64,000 nucleotides of DNA from Verrucomicrobiia bacterium (GTDB taxonomy: Bacteria > Verrucomicrobiota > Verrucomicrobiia > Palsa-1439). Below the pieces are notes generated by a model that worked only from the letters and a program-made list of their open reading frames with translations, ran no database searches and was not told the DNA's origin. This document shows, piece by piece, positions 39,457-48,373 of this stretch (position 1 is its first letter; each line of letters starts with the position of its first letter). Made by a program: the position numbers and the translations under genes. Location of the stretch: positions 62,001-126,000 of the forward strand of contig JAJVHY010000013.1 in assembly GCA_022072455.1 (NCBI GenBank), read 5' to 3'.

Positions 39457-40242
39457 ATGGCGATTCACCCAACCGCAATCATCAGCCCGAACGCCGAACT
39501 CGATTCCTCGGTTGAAGTCGGACCGCATGCGATTATTGAAGAACATGTCAAGATTGGCGCCGGCACACAGATTGGAGCCAACACATACCTGACCGGCTAC
39601 ACCGAGATTGGCCGCGAGAACCAGATCCACTTGGGCGCAGTCATCGGTCATGAGCCGCAGGATTTAAAATTTGACCGAACATGCCGGAGTTACCTGCGGA
39701 TTGGCGACCGGAATATCTTCCGCGAATATGCCACAGTCCACCGCGGCACCGCTCCCGAAAGCGCTACGATCATTGGTGATGAATGTTTTCTCATGGCCGG
39801 CATGCACGTCGGCCACAATTGCATCATCGGTAACAATGTCATTGTGGCGAACAGCGCATTGTTGGCCGGACACGTTCATGTCGGCGACCGGGCATTTATT
39901 TCCGGCGGCGCCGCCATTCATCAGTTCATGCATGTCGGGCGGTTGTCCATAATTTCCGGTAACAGTTCTATCTCAATGGATGTACCACCGTTCACAATGG
40001 CTGCGGAGCGGAATGAGGTTTTCGCACTAAATCTTGTCGGGTTGCGGCGGGCCAAGTTACCGGAAACAACAATTGCAGAGTTGAAAAAGCTGTTTCGCCT
40101 CTATTATCGGTCCGGACTCAATGGCACCCAAGCTCGCGCCGCCGCGGCACAAGCAGGAATCTTCACTTCGCCAGAAGCCGAAGAGTTCATCGAGTTTTTT
40201 CGGACATCGCCCAATGGAGTTTGTCCTGGCGCCCGACGCTAA
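39457..40242 (+). CDS. lpxA: UDP-N-acetylglucosamine acyltransferase
   Basis: 261 residues from the ATG at 39457; a longer frame upstream is a shadow of the E1 fusion. The first 190 residues are hexapeptide repeats forming a left-handed beta-helix. MAGMHVGHNCIIGNN contains the catalytic-type His117. The C-terminal helical part (RRAKLPETTIAELKKLFRLYYRSG) is specific to LpxA. It attaches the first acyl chain to UDP-GlcNAc in lipid A synthesis, so the organism should have an LPS-bearing outer membrane. It ends overlapping a convergent HEAT gene by 4 bases. Confidence 0.94.
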   Translation: MAIHPTAIISPNAELDSSVEVGPHAIIEEHVKIGAGTQIGANTYLTGYTEIGRENQIHLGAVIGHEPQDLKFDRTCRSYLRIGDRNIFREYATVHRGTAPESATIIGDECFLMAGMHVGHNCIIGNNVIVANSALLAGHVHVGDRAFISGGAAIHQFMHVGRLSIISGNSSISMDVPPFTMAAERNEVFALNLVGLRRAKLPETTIAELKKLFRLYYRSGLNGTQARAAAAQAGIFTSPEAEEFIEFFRTSPNGVCPGARR

Positions 40243-41231
40243 CGTTTGCCGTTGTGGATCGGATAACTGAACAACTCTTCCGCTCGAAAACCCGGTGGTG
40301 GTTTCACGTTTTTTTCTCCCAACCGCTGCAACGCCTCGGCGGCGACAGCGCGAACAAACGCATTTGGATCCTGCAACATCGGGAGCAAATCAGACCGGCG
40401 GACCGAGTCGCCCATGAATCCAAGGGCGTGCAGCGCTGCACCGCGGACGTGTTCGTCAGAATCTCCCAGAAGTGGAATTACCTCCCCGACAAGTCTGGAA
40501 ACACGGCGCCGGCCAAGGGCCAAAGCGGCTTCAGCTCGCACAAGCGGATCGCCATCGCGCAACCCAGCTTGCAGGACTGGCACAGCCTGTTGGAGTTCAC
40601 CGTACCGGCTGAAGAGATACATGACAATCCGCCGCGTCGGGGTAAATTCATTACCCGCTTGTCCGGCGAGTTGGGCACCGAGGCTGTCATCAGCAAGCGC
40701 TGCCAATGCCAGCAGCGCCGATCGTTCACGGACAGCGGGAACAAAATCGCCCAGTGCTGCCACCGCCACCGGCATGGCGGATTTGTCGCCGATGATCGCC
40801 AATCCCCAGACAGCACGAAAACGCACCAGACCGGAAGCGTCATCCAGACAGAGCGGCAAAACATCCGGCAAGACCGCCTTCCCACCTGTATGGCAAAGTC
40901 CCCAAACTGCCGCAGCACGAACATGATTATCTGGATCTTTTAGCAACGGGCGCAGTGCAGCGACAACGCGAGGGTCTTGTGCCCGCGACAGTGAGGTGGC
41001 GGCAGCAGCTCGCACAACAGTGCTGGAATCACTCAGAGCGACAACGAGTAACGGAAGCGCACGATCTATGGCGACGGTATTGAGTTCGGCGACAGCTTCT
41101 TCGCGGATGCTCTCACGAGGAGACCGCAACCAACGGCTCAACCGGTCGATCTGCTGCAGCGCGGGAGCGGAGTCTTGAGCCAGCAAAACTCCCGCGAGGA
41201 CGACGCTGCTGAATAGGAACAGTCGAGTCAC
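40239..41231 (-). CDS. Secreted HEAT-repeat protein (last gene of the ExbB/TolR-like operon)
   Basis: 330 residues. A signal peptide (MTRLFLFSSVVLAGVLLA) is followed by about eight HEAT/PBS repeats, for example STVVRAAAATSLSRA, NHVRAAAVWGLCHT and EHVRGAALHALGFMG. It ends with a short non-repeat tail. The start overlaps the stop of the upstream secreted protein by 4 bases, so it belongs to the seven-gene run that begins at 48220. A role as an extracytoplasmic scaffold for that complex is inferred. Confidence 0.8.
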   Translation of the reverse strand: MTRLFLFSSVVLAGVLLAQDSAPALQQIDRLSRWLRSPRESIREEAVAELNTVAIDRALPLLVVALSDSSTVVRAAAATSLSRAQDPRVVAALRPLLKDPDNHVRAAAVWGLCHTGGKAVLPDVLPLCLDDASGLVRFRAVWGLAIIGDKSAMPVAVAALGDFVPAVRERSALLALAALADDSLGAQLAGQAGNEFTPTRRIVMYLFSRYGELQQAVPVLQAGLRDGDPLVRAEAALALGRRRVSRLVGEVIPLLGDSDEHVRGAALHALGFMGDSVRRSDLLPMLQDPNAFVRAVAAEALQRLGEKNVKPPPGFRAEELFSYPIHNGKR

Positions 41232-42250
41232 TGGTTTGGTTCAGTTGCGGCTGTGTTATCGGCACACGGCCCACACGTGTCGCCATGCGCCAGATGCGCG
41301 GCCACTGCCGCGGGCGGGAGGCAAATGGTGATGCGGGAGTTGTTGCCGGTGGTGTGGCAAACTGCAATCTTGTCGTGATCGCATTCGCCACCGGGCGGGC
41401 ACCCCCCACCGTGGCCGGCAACTTCTTTGGCGACGCGCACCATGACCGAAGCCGGAACGTTGGCGGTCGTAGTCACTTGATTGCGTACAACCACAACGGT
41501 GGAAGCTCGGAGGGCTTGACGCAAACGGGAACCGGATTCATCCCCGGCATAGTGGGCGGCAAGTGAGTCGGCAAAGTCACGCCACGCGGCCACGATGCTG
41601 GCCACTTGTTCTGCATCGTCCGGGTTATCGGTCACGAAATTGAGTCGCCCCCGCCACTCGCCGTAGTCGAGTTGGGCTGACAAAACGACCGCCCGAACTC
41701 GACCGCGCAGACTCAAGGGGAGGCACTGGTCGGGGTGAGTGAGTATGCCGACCACATGCAAGGGTTCGACTGTTTGTTCCCGAAGCAGAGTCAGATCGCC
41801 ATTGAAGCAAAGATTCCAAGCGCGTTGTTGTCGGCGGATTTCGCTGGGGTTTCCAAAACATTCGGGAGGTTGCAGAATTAACCGGAGAAAGTTATCGCCA
41901 GCATCTGTCATGCTCTCACCGACACGTGTGCGCACAACGCCGTCGGAATTGAGAACTCGCGCGCGATTTGCAGCAGGTACATGGAAAAGCTGGACGACCG
42001 GCTCTTGGATGCCGGTCTGGTTGGCGCGAAAGGTAATGACGGCCAGATCAGGCCGCGAACTATCTGAAGCGTCGCGAAGGATTGGCCGGATTGCATCTGC
42101 CAAACCGGTGTGCTCTGGCACAGCAGAGCGGATCTGTGTCAACCAAGACGCAGCAGTAGTCTCAGCAAAACAGAGGTGCGCAGTCAAAACGATCATGCTG
42201 CCACAGACGAGACTGAGTGTATTGACGCACTGAATTCGCCCCGGTTTCAT
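41228..42250 (-). CDS. Secreted protein with Cys/His-rich C-terminus, unknown
   Basis: 340 residues. Residues about 10-30 form a signal peptide (CGSMIVLTAHLCFA). The middle is featureless. The C-terminal 60 residues read GGGCPPGGECDHDK, then IAVCHTTGNNSRITICLPP and AVAAHLAHGDTCGPC. The last part closely resembles the ICHxPPGN...AHLAHGD..G.C motif found at the ends of many exported bacterial proteins, whose function is not known to me. It lies between two HEAT genes of the same operon and may bind metal or be cross-linked. Confidence 0.68.
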   Translation of the reverse strand: MKPGRIQCVNTLSLVCGSMIVLTAHLCFAETTAASWLTQIRSAVPEHTGLADAIRPILRDASDSSRPDLAVITFRANQTGIQEPVVQLFHVPAANRARVLNSDGVVRTRVGESMTDAGDNFLRLILQPPECFGNPSEIRRQQRAWNLCFNGDLTLLREQTVEPLHVVGILTHPDQCLPLSLRGRVRAVVLSAQLDYGEWRGRLNFVTDNPDDAEQVASIVAAWRDFADSLAAHYAGDESGSRLRQALRASTVVVVRNQVTTTANVPASVMVRVAKEVAGHGGGCPPGGECDHDKIAVCHTTGNNSRITICLPPAAVAAHLAHGDTCGPCADNTAATEPNQ

Positions 42251-42319
42251 TTAATAGACTCTCCACCGAACCTGACAGATGTAACTTAGTTCAGGCGCGC
42301 AGGGTGTCAACCGGCTGCC

Positions 42320-44266
42320 CTATTTATCAGGTGATGGTGCGGCCGACTTCTTGCCGGCAGTAGTCAGGCTTTGCTTGTCTTCCTGCTTTTCGTTGATTTT
42401 GGCGAGAGCTTCAAAGGCTGCATCGCGCACCAAACTGTTTTGGTCGTTGACAGCTTGAAGTAGGGTTTCTTTCGCAGCCGGGTCACCGAGTTGTCCCAAG
42501 GCCCACGCTACGGAGGCGCGAACGCGGGACTCCTTTTCTTTGATCCGCCGCGCCTCATCGGCCACTTTGATACCGGGATCAATGATGTGCTCAAGGTCAG
42601 TCGGAGCAGACTGGTAGTAGTTGCGAACGGACATTTGTAAGGGCTCAACGGCACGCAAGTCACCGATCTGTCCCAAGGCGTAGGCGGAGGCGGCGCGCAA
42701 CCCGGCATCGTCGGCATTTAAACCATTTTGAATGATCGGATCAACAGCTTCTGGCGCACGCAGTTGCCCAAGGGCTTCCACGGCCCGAGTCTTGGTTTGC
42801 AGTTGGGTCAATTCCAAACCGGCGAGAAATTTGTCTTGTGTCCCGATGACCAAATCGGTCAGCGGATTGTTGGCAATGTGCTCACCCGTCAGCACCCGAA
42901 TCAGCGGCGTAATAGCCGAACGGTCCCCCAGTTTGCCAAGCGCTTCGGCTGCGGCACCGCGCACGTAACTGCTGTCGTCTCGCAGGAGTGGGAGAATATT
43001 GGTTGAAGCTGATTTCTCTCCCAAATCGCCAATAGCACGGGCAGCAGCGGCGCGGATATGCGGATTTTTATCAGTCAGACAGGCAGTGAGTTGCCGGGCA
43101 GAACCACGTTCGCGAAGGCGCCGCAACGCATTGACCGCGGCGAGTTGCACTGCCGGGTCGGTGTCACTTGTCCCTTCAATGATAGCCGGCAGTTGATCAC
43201 TCCCACCGATGCGACCAAAGATGTCCATGATTTTCTCGCGCAACTCCGGCTCTTGATTGCGCTCGCCTGGTGGCGGGGTTGAACGTTTCCACTCGGCCAG
43301 CAGCAACGGCAACGAACTGACTGCTTTCCCAATGATCAGCGCTTGGGCAGCATGGAAACGGACATCGCGTTGCGGGGCACTGAGAGCCTTGACCAAAGCG
43401 GGCACTACCCGTTCATCGTCCCCCAAAATGGAGAGTGCATCTGCCGCCCGGTCCCGCACCAGCGCGAAGTTGTCATTTTCCAACACTTGCACCAAGGCAT
43501 CAACAACAGCCGGGGATTTTTTTACCCAGCCGCCGAGCGAGTCAGCAGCCGAAGCGCGCACATGCCAGTCCGGATCCTTTAGCGCTTTGATCAGCGGCTC
43601 AACAACATCAACCTGTTGAAATCCACCTAACACCATGGCAGTCCGATCCCGTACGTTGACACTCGGGTCTTGTAACATGTCAATCAGTGCGGAAAGAGAC
43701 CGGTCAGTCCCACAGGAGGATTTACCGAGAGCTTTCACAATATCAGTTCGCACCAACTCGTTTTCGTCCTTGAGCGCATTCAGCAAAGCATCTTCCACGG
43801 TTTTGTCGGCAAGAGCGGCCAAAGTGCTCGCTGTCAACCGCCGTACGGCTGGGCGCTGGTCCTCCAAGCCTTCTGCACTGGCGATCACAGGGGTCAGATG
43901 AGCAAGACGAGCGAGGGCTCCAGCGGCAGTGAGGCGGACGGATTCGAACTCATCCCGCGTGAGGACCCAGAGAATTTTACCACCTTGCGAATCACCATAT
44001 TCGCCCAGCAACAAGGCGACAAGTGAACGCACTTCAGGACGTTGATCGCGGGCCAATTCGGCAAAGACGGAGAGCGGTTGAGTCGCTTGGTAAAGACGAC
44101 TTTGAATCAATTCAACTGCATCGGGTGGGTACTGTTGACTGAAACGGAGACGTTGATAGGCACTTTTAAGTTTGCTGTCAGCAGGATCGTTGTGGTCGGC
44201 AGCATATACCGGCCCCGTCAGAAGCATACAGCCAGCCACGATGTAAAAGCAGTGGGCCAGTTTCAT
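42320..44266 (-). CDS. Large secreted HEAT-repeat protein
   Basis: 648 residues from the ATG at 44266; a GTG five codons upstream is possible. The signal peptide is KLAHCFYIVAGCMLLTGPVYA. Nearly all of the rest is HEAT/PBS-lyase-like helical repeats, roughly fifteen to seventeen, with patterns such as SVNVRDRTAMVLGGF, DWHVRASAADSLGGW and SSYVRGAAAEALGKLGD. The tail is Lys/Ser-rich. Such a long solenoid suggests a scaffold holding several partners in the periplasm. It lies 18 bases after the membrane-anchored unknown protein. Confidence 0.82.
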   Translation of the reverse strand: MKLAHCFYIVAGCMLLTGPVYAADHNDPADSKLKSAYQRLRFSQQYPPDAVELIQSRLYQATQPLSVFAELARDQRPEVRSLVALLLGEYGDSQGGKILWVLTRDEFESVRLTAAGALARLAHLTPVIASAEGLEDQRPAVRRLTASTLAALADKTVEDALLNALKDENELVRTDIVKALGKSSCGTDRSLSALIDMLQDPSVNVRDRTAMVLGGFQQVDVVEPLIKALKDPDWHVRASAADSLGGWVKKSPAVVDALVQVLENDNFALVRDRAADALSILGDDERVVPALVKALSAPQRDVRFHAAQALIIGKAVSSLPLLLAEWKRSTPPPGERNQEPELREKIMDIFGRIGGSDQLPAIIEGTSDTDPAVQLAAVNALRRLRERGSARQLTACLTDKNPHIRAAAARAIGDLGEKSASTNILPLLRDDSSYVRGAAAEALGKLGDRSAITPLIRVLTGEHIANNPLTDLVIGTQDKFLAGLELTQLQTKTRAVEALGQLRAPEAVDPIIQNGLNADDAGLRAASAYALGQIGDLRAVEPLQMSVRNYYQSAPTDLEHIIDPGIKVADEARRIKEKESRVRASVAWALGQLGDPAAKETLLQAVNDQNSLVRDAAFEALAKINEKQEDKQSLTTAGKKSAAPSPDK

Positions 44267-44284
44267 GTTACACCGTGCCACTGG

Positions 44285-45310
44285 TTAGCTCGGGTAGCCC
44301 GGTCCACGACGAATCCGTCCAACTCCTTTGGAAAGTACTCGCACGAGCTGCGGCATCGCCTGCTCCAATACTTTCCCTGGCATCATGGAGTTGATGACGA
44401 CAGTCGGCCCTTCAGCGCGGACACGGGAACGCTCCAGTGCTTGATAGGCGGATTCAGCGATATTCGCCCCACCATAGCGGATGCGAGCAATGCTGGCTGC
44501 CATGGTTCGCGCATCCGAAAGCATTTGGGCCAATTCTTGCGCTTTGCGCTGGTCAAAACTTAAAGCAACGAATTCAAGCCGGGCTTCGTCCATCGAAATT
44601 TTCCCCTTTATCAAAACTGCCGCCATATGCGGCCGGTAGTGATCGGTGAAGAGCTTGGCCGGCTCGGGAATAACTGCAATAAATGAAATCGGATCATGGA
44701 AGTAATTCTGTACCACCGGAAAGCGGTCATTGGTACTGGCATCGAGCAGTTCGCGCTGCCGTTTCTCCACATCCTTGGAGGCCAAGATCAACACTTCCCG
44801 CCCCATCAAGGATAACGCGCTTTGGCCCATGTTATAAAACTGGTCCGGAAGTTGTGATTTCCAGTACCCTTCCGTGCTGAATGCCGGTAATCGTTCGGGA
44901 TTCAAGTTGCCGAAAACATGGATGGCAACATCATGTAATTCGCCCTCGGCGCGATAAGTAACCAGCATCATCGCAACATCACCTTGCGTCAGTTGTGGTT
45001 TTTCACCGATAGCCTGCGACAAAGCTTCTTTGATCTGCTCCAATAACGGCGGGTTGTCTCCAAACGCCATCTGCAAAAATGCGGGCGAAAACTCTTTCCG
45101 TGCGGGAGCTTTCACAAGCATCTGCTGACGCCGCACCGCTTCTTGAACAGCGGACCGGACATGATTGGTTTCTTGGACAACACGCCGGGCGCGAGAGGTG
45201 ACGTTAATGCCCAACACTCCGGCAGCTAACAACAAGCCACCTAGCAACAACCAGACAAACACCCCGCGTTTACCAGTTTTCTTTGCGGTTGTTTTTCGCT
45301 TGGGTGCCAT
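44285..45310 (-). CDS. Membrane-anchored protein of the ExbB/TolR-like operon, unknown
   Basis: 341 residues. A basic N-terminus (PKRKTTAKKTGKRG) precedes one hydrophobic helix (about residues 17-36), so the remaining 300 residues are probably periplasmic. They contain mixed alpha/beta stretches such as GDVAMMLVTYRAEGELHDVAIHVFGNL and PISFIAVIPEPAKLFTDHYRP. No family was recognised. It sits 9 bases after the second TolR-like gene, on the same strand, and is likely to be a structural partner of the channel. Confidence 0.72.
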   Translation of the reverse strand: MAPKRKTTAKKTGKRGVFVWLLLGGLLLAAGVLGINVTSRARRVVQETNHVRSAVQEAVRRQQMLVKAPARKEFSPAFLQMAFGDNPPLLEQIKEALSQAIGEKPQLTQGDVAMMLVTYRAEGELHDVAIHVFGNLNPERLPAFSTEGYWKSQLPDQFYNMGQSALSLMGREVLILASKDVEKRQRELLDASTNDRFPVVQNYFHDPISFIAVIPEPAKLFTDHYRPHMAAVLIKGKISMDEARLEFVALSFDQRKAQELAQMLSDARTMAASIARIRYGGANIAESAYQALERSRVRAEGPTVVINSMMPGKVLEQAMPQLVRVLSKGVGRIRRGPGYPS

Positions 45311-45319
45311 ATCTTCATT

Positions 45320-45952
45320 TTAACCCGAAACACCAATCTCTTGGCCGCCACTTCCGAATTTAATCGGTTCATCACTTCCGAGCAACTCCCACCCAGTGTC
45401 AAAACCGATCTTGTCCGCAATCAGTCGCGCCTTCCGAAACACAGCAAAACTATCATCACGGACGAGAAATGCAATGTAGTACTTGTTGTTGTCGAACTGC
45501 GCCAGCAAGGCCTGAAACTTTCCATCAGGGCTTTCAATCGCTGCTCCAGCTAATCCTGCCACTCCCGGCCGTGGCTCCAATGCCATTACAGCGGTCAACA
45601 AATAATTTGGAACGATTTTGTAGTACTCATTCCCAATATCCTGCGCATTGACCACTTTCAAAAAATCCGCCATATCCCCACGCCGGCTGGTCGGCAAGCT
45701 TGACAGCAATTTGGCCACCTTTGTGTCGAGCGCTTCTTTATCAACGAAAAAAACTTCATCGCCACGACACTCCAAAAACAAAGCCGTTTTGGTGGTCGCA
45801 ATCTTCTTCGGAGTCATGGACAACTCAGGCACCTTGGTCGCCTCAAAGACGGTGATGATAGTCGCCATGAACAAACCAGAGATGGAAATCGTCAAAATGT
45901 CGCAAAACGACACCAACAATAACTCAGGATCAGATTTCTTTGGTCTCGCCAT
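45320..45952 (-). CDS. ExbD/TolR-like protein B (keeps the pore Asp)
   Basis: 210 residues from the ATG at 45952. After a short basic N-terminus comes SFCDILTISISGLFMATIITVF, a single membrane helix whose Asp18 falls where ExbD and TolR carry their essential proton-binding Asp (as in xFIDVMLVLL). Residues about 45-210 are probably periplasmic, longer than the usual ExbD domain of about 90 residues. It forms a pair with the TolR-like protein A gene 21 bases upstream. The similarity is at motif and topology level, so the assignment is fairly but not fully secure. Confidence 0.68.
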   Translation of the reverse strand: MARPKKSDPELLLVSFCDILTISISGLFMATIITVFEATKVPELSMTPKKIATTKTALFLECRGDEVFFVDKEALDTKVAKLLSSLPTSRRGDMADFLKVVNAQDIGNEYYKIVPNYLLTAVMALEPRPGVAGLAGAAIESPDGKFQALLAQFDNNKYYIAFLVRDDSFAVFRKARLIADKIGFDTGWELLGSDEPIKFGSGGQEIGVSG

Positions 45953-45973
45953 AAACGGCAACTCCTTGTTCGT

Positions 45974-46471
45974 TTATTCTTCGGACATACCAAGAGCACG
46001 CACCGCCGCATCCCAGTCCACCTTGAAGTCAGCGTCAATTGCATCATAACCAACGTCAATCGGTCGCTGTCCAACCATCTTCCGAACCGACCGGTAGAAT
46101 TTGACCGATTGTGGTCGCACCATTACGATTACATACTCATTGTCGGCATTCGCTTGGATTTTATCCAACATCTGCACAACCGCATTCTCCGGACGTTGCA
46201 AATCATTCCAGCTTACCTTGGTCTTCCCCGGGTAGAGCGTCAACCCCTCAGGGCCACAGTCGATATATGATGGACTTTTCGGGTTTTGGGGGTCAGCCCG
46301 GGAACTCGTGAAGAGTTTGAATGAAACCACCTTGATCAACTTCGGATTCATTGCGATTCGCAACGCGATGACGAAGAGGATTAGACAGATCAAACCGGTG
46401 ACAATCGACATGATCGAGAGAAATCCGGTCACATCCAAGTCGGTTTTGGTCTTTGTTCGTTGGTGTGCCAT
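45974..46471 (-). CDS. ExbD/TolR-like protein A (pore Asp replaced by Ser)
   Basis: 165 residues. The N-terminus DLDVTGFLSIMSIVTGLICL aligns well with the ExbD/TolR entry motif (NVTPFIDVMLVLL), but the residue in the place of the essential Asp is Ser19. One membrane helix (about 16-39) is followed by a periplasmic-type domain ending in VIVMVRPQSVKFYRSVRKMV and a short acidic tail, close to the ExbD fold. It lies 33 bases after the TolQ/ExbB-like gene. Confidence 0.72.
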   Translation of the reverse strand: MAHQRTKTKTDLDVTGFLSIMSIVTGLICLILFVIALRIAMNPKLIKVVSFKLFTSSRADPQNPKSPSYIDCGPEGLTLYPGKTKVSWNDLQRPENAVVQMLDKIQANADNEYVIVMVRPQSVKFYRSVRKMVGQRPIDVGYDAIDADFKVDWDAAVRALGMSEE

Positions 46472-46504
46472 AACGATTCACTGACTTCATGAAGCAACAG
46501 CCGC

Positions 46505-48220
46505 TTACTCTTCGCGTGCCTCTTGGAAGACCACTTTCCGCGGCTTCGAAAGCTGTTTCAGCAATTCGTCGCTGGAGACCAAATGGCTCCGAAGATTGGC
46601 CAGCGTCTGGCGGAACTCATCCGAACTACCCACTTGGCGCAATGTGGCTTCCATGCTCTGCGTTGTGCGCAAGACCCTGTCAATTTCATTGCCCAATTTG
46701 GTGATATTCTCGAGTTGATCATTCAATTGCTGCACTGACTGTTGAATACGATCCGCGTACCGTCCCGAAGCACTATCCAATGTTGCAACGGATTGCTTGA
46801 ATGAATCCGCGATTTTGACCGCCAGTTGGTTGAACTCGTTGACCATTTTCTCCCAGCGCTGAATTTCCTTCTTATCGAGCTCCTCAACGGCATCAACATA
46901 TCGTTCATGCGCCTCGCCGATTTGCTCGGCGATTTCCTTGCCCATGGTGGTCACACGTTCCGACATATCATCGAAGCGCTCAGTCAACTTGGCGTCATTC
47001 TTCGCAAAGCCTTCGAGCGTCTTGTCCTGAGCCTTGGTAAACTCACTCATCATCCGAGTTGTTCCAGTGTTGAAGTTGTTCCCAACTTCGCTCAATTTGC
47101 CTCCCAACTCCGAACCGAGTTCGGCCACTCGTCGTTCGTAGTGCGTTTGGAACTCCGCATACTTCTGGTTGATTAAATCACCCGCCTTCGTGATTGCCTT
47201 CGTAAAGACTTCCTCATACCGCTCGGGATTCGGCAATCGTCGGAATCCCGCATCAATCGCCTGCGCCAACTCCTCAACTGGAAAGCGCTGTGATTGGGCA
47301 AAACCGGCAAGACTTTCCTTGATCGCCCCCACAATCTCTTCGGTAGGGAATTGGTCCTTCGCGGACTCAGCAGCAGTCGGCAACTGCAACATAATTCGGT
47401 CTTCAACGAGCTCATTAATCTCGTCGAGCATCGACTCTTCTGTGCGTTCCATCAACAAACTGCTGAATGCGGCTATCGTCGCGAAAATCAAACCCAGCAA
47501 GGTTGTGTAGAATGCCACACCCAACCCAGTCGTGATCATCCCGACTTGAATTTTGATCGCCTCAGGTGTGACTGCCCCTTGCAAGAAACCGGCGAAGTTA
47601 CTGACCGCCAAGCTAACGCCATACACCGTCCCGATGAACCCCAATACCGGCAGTGCCCAAATAAATAACCGGTTCAACCGATAACTTGAATCCGAGGTGT
47701 ATACATCTAAGTCAGCCTCTTCTTTTGCCACTTCAACAGTGCGATCTGCATCTTCACTGTTAATCCAGACTGCTAACACCCGACACACACGAGTCAACCC
47801 GATACTATCTTCCAAGTTTGAGTGGCTCCGCACCCGATCATAGATCTGACGGATTGACTCGTTATTGGTGAATTCAATGTGTTGCGGTAAAACATCGGCA
47901 TCAAGCATTGTGCGTTCTTTCTTGATCCGCATCACCTTCAAGAGGCAATTAGTCGTGGAAAGTGCCCAGAAATATGTGATCAACCCGCAGAAGACGAGGC
48001 GGTCAATATAATAGTTGCCAACCCCTTTGGCCAACTCATCGGGCCCCCGATTCCCAACAAACAAATCGCGGACAAATCCCATCGAACCGGTGTTCGGAAG
48101 GATCCACATAATCACATAAACCGCACCAGTCATGGCGGCGGCAATCCCCAAGAGCGCCCCCGTGCTGACGTTCGTCGTTGGTCGTGCGTGAGTGGGAAAT
48201 TCAACTTTGCTGATAGCCAT
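46505..48220 (-). CDS. MotA/TolQ/ExbB-type proton channel with long coiled-coil tail
   Basis: 571 residues. Four membrane helices are at about 21-42, 72-92, 184-208 and 230-257. The third has LPVLGFIGTVYGVSLAV and the fourth TTGLGVAFYTTLLGLIFATIAA, the two conserved pore helices of the MotA/TolQ/ExbB family. From residue 262 to the end, about 300 residues are charged and helical (QTHYERRVAELGSELGGKLSEV and similar), a predicted cytoplasmic coiled coil. Ordinary ExbB/TolQ proteins have about 220-240 residues. It probably forms a pentamer that uses proton flow to drive the periplasmic partners encoded downstream. GAGGAG lies before the start. Confidence 0.87.
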   Translation of the reverse strand: MAISKVEFPTHARPTTNVSTGALLGIAAAMTGAVYVIMWILPNTGSMGFVRDLFVGNRGPDELAKGVGNYYIDRLVFCGLITYFWALSTTNCLLKVMRIKKERTMLDADVLPQHIEFTNNESIRQIYDRVRSHSNLEDSIGLTRVCRVLAVWINSEDADRTVEVAKEEADLDVYTSDSSYRLNRLFIWALPVLGFIGTVYGVSLAVSNFAGFLQGAVTPEAIKIQVGMITTGLGVAFYTTLLGLIFATIAAFSSLLMERTEESMLDEINELVEDRIMLQLPTAAESAKDQFPTEEIVGAIKESLAGFAQSQRFPVEELAQAIDAGFRRLPNPERYEEVFTKAITKAGDLINQKYAEFQTHYERRVAELGSELGGKLSEVGNNFNTGTTRMMSEFTKAQDKTLEGFAKNDAKLTERFDDMSERVTTMGKEIAEQIGEAHERYVDAVEELDKKEIQRWEKMVNEFNQLAVKIADSFKQSVATLDSASGRYADRIQQSVQQLNDQLENITKLGNEIDRVLRTTQSMEATLRQVGSSDEFRQTLANLRSHLVSSDELLKQLSKPRKVVFQEAREE

Positions 48221-48345
48221 GGATCGGTAACTCCTCGTTATGGTTATAGTGGTTGGCTTGGCTGCGCTGCGCCTGCTTCATGACAAGCGTGTTCATTTTG
48301 AGTTTCTGCTTGAACCGGTCCCCACCGGCCCTAAGTTCGGCAGGC

Positions 48346-48373
48346 ATCTTAATAAGCAGCCCCGCAAAGTCAA
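48346..48373 (-). promoter_or_regulatory. Candidate promoter of the ExbB/TolR/HEAT operon
   Basis: On the - strand, TTGACT (48373-48368), a 16-base spacer, TAAGAT (48351-48346). The -35 box overlaps the recO stop codon. It leaves a leader of about 120 bases before the ATG at 48220, with only a small CCGGT/ACCGG hairpin visible in it. Confidence 0.5.

Noticed and set aside
38073-39458. 461-codon open frame on the - strand
   Set aside because: Antisense to the ubiquitin-like/E1/rhodanese fusion, whose motifs are unmistakable.
45320-48220. Possible Zorya (ZorA/ZorB) defence genes
   Set aside because: The channel has a long tail like ZorA, but the partners are ExbD/TolR-like without an OmpA domain, and no ZorC, ZorD or ZorE is adjacent.
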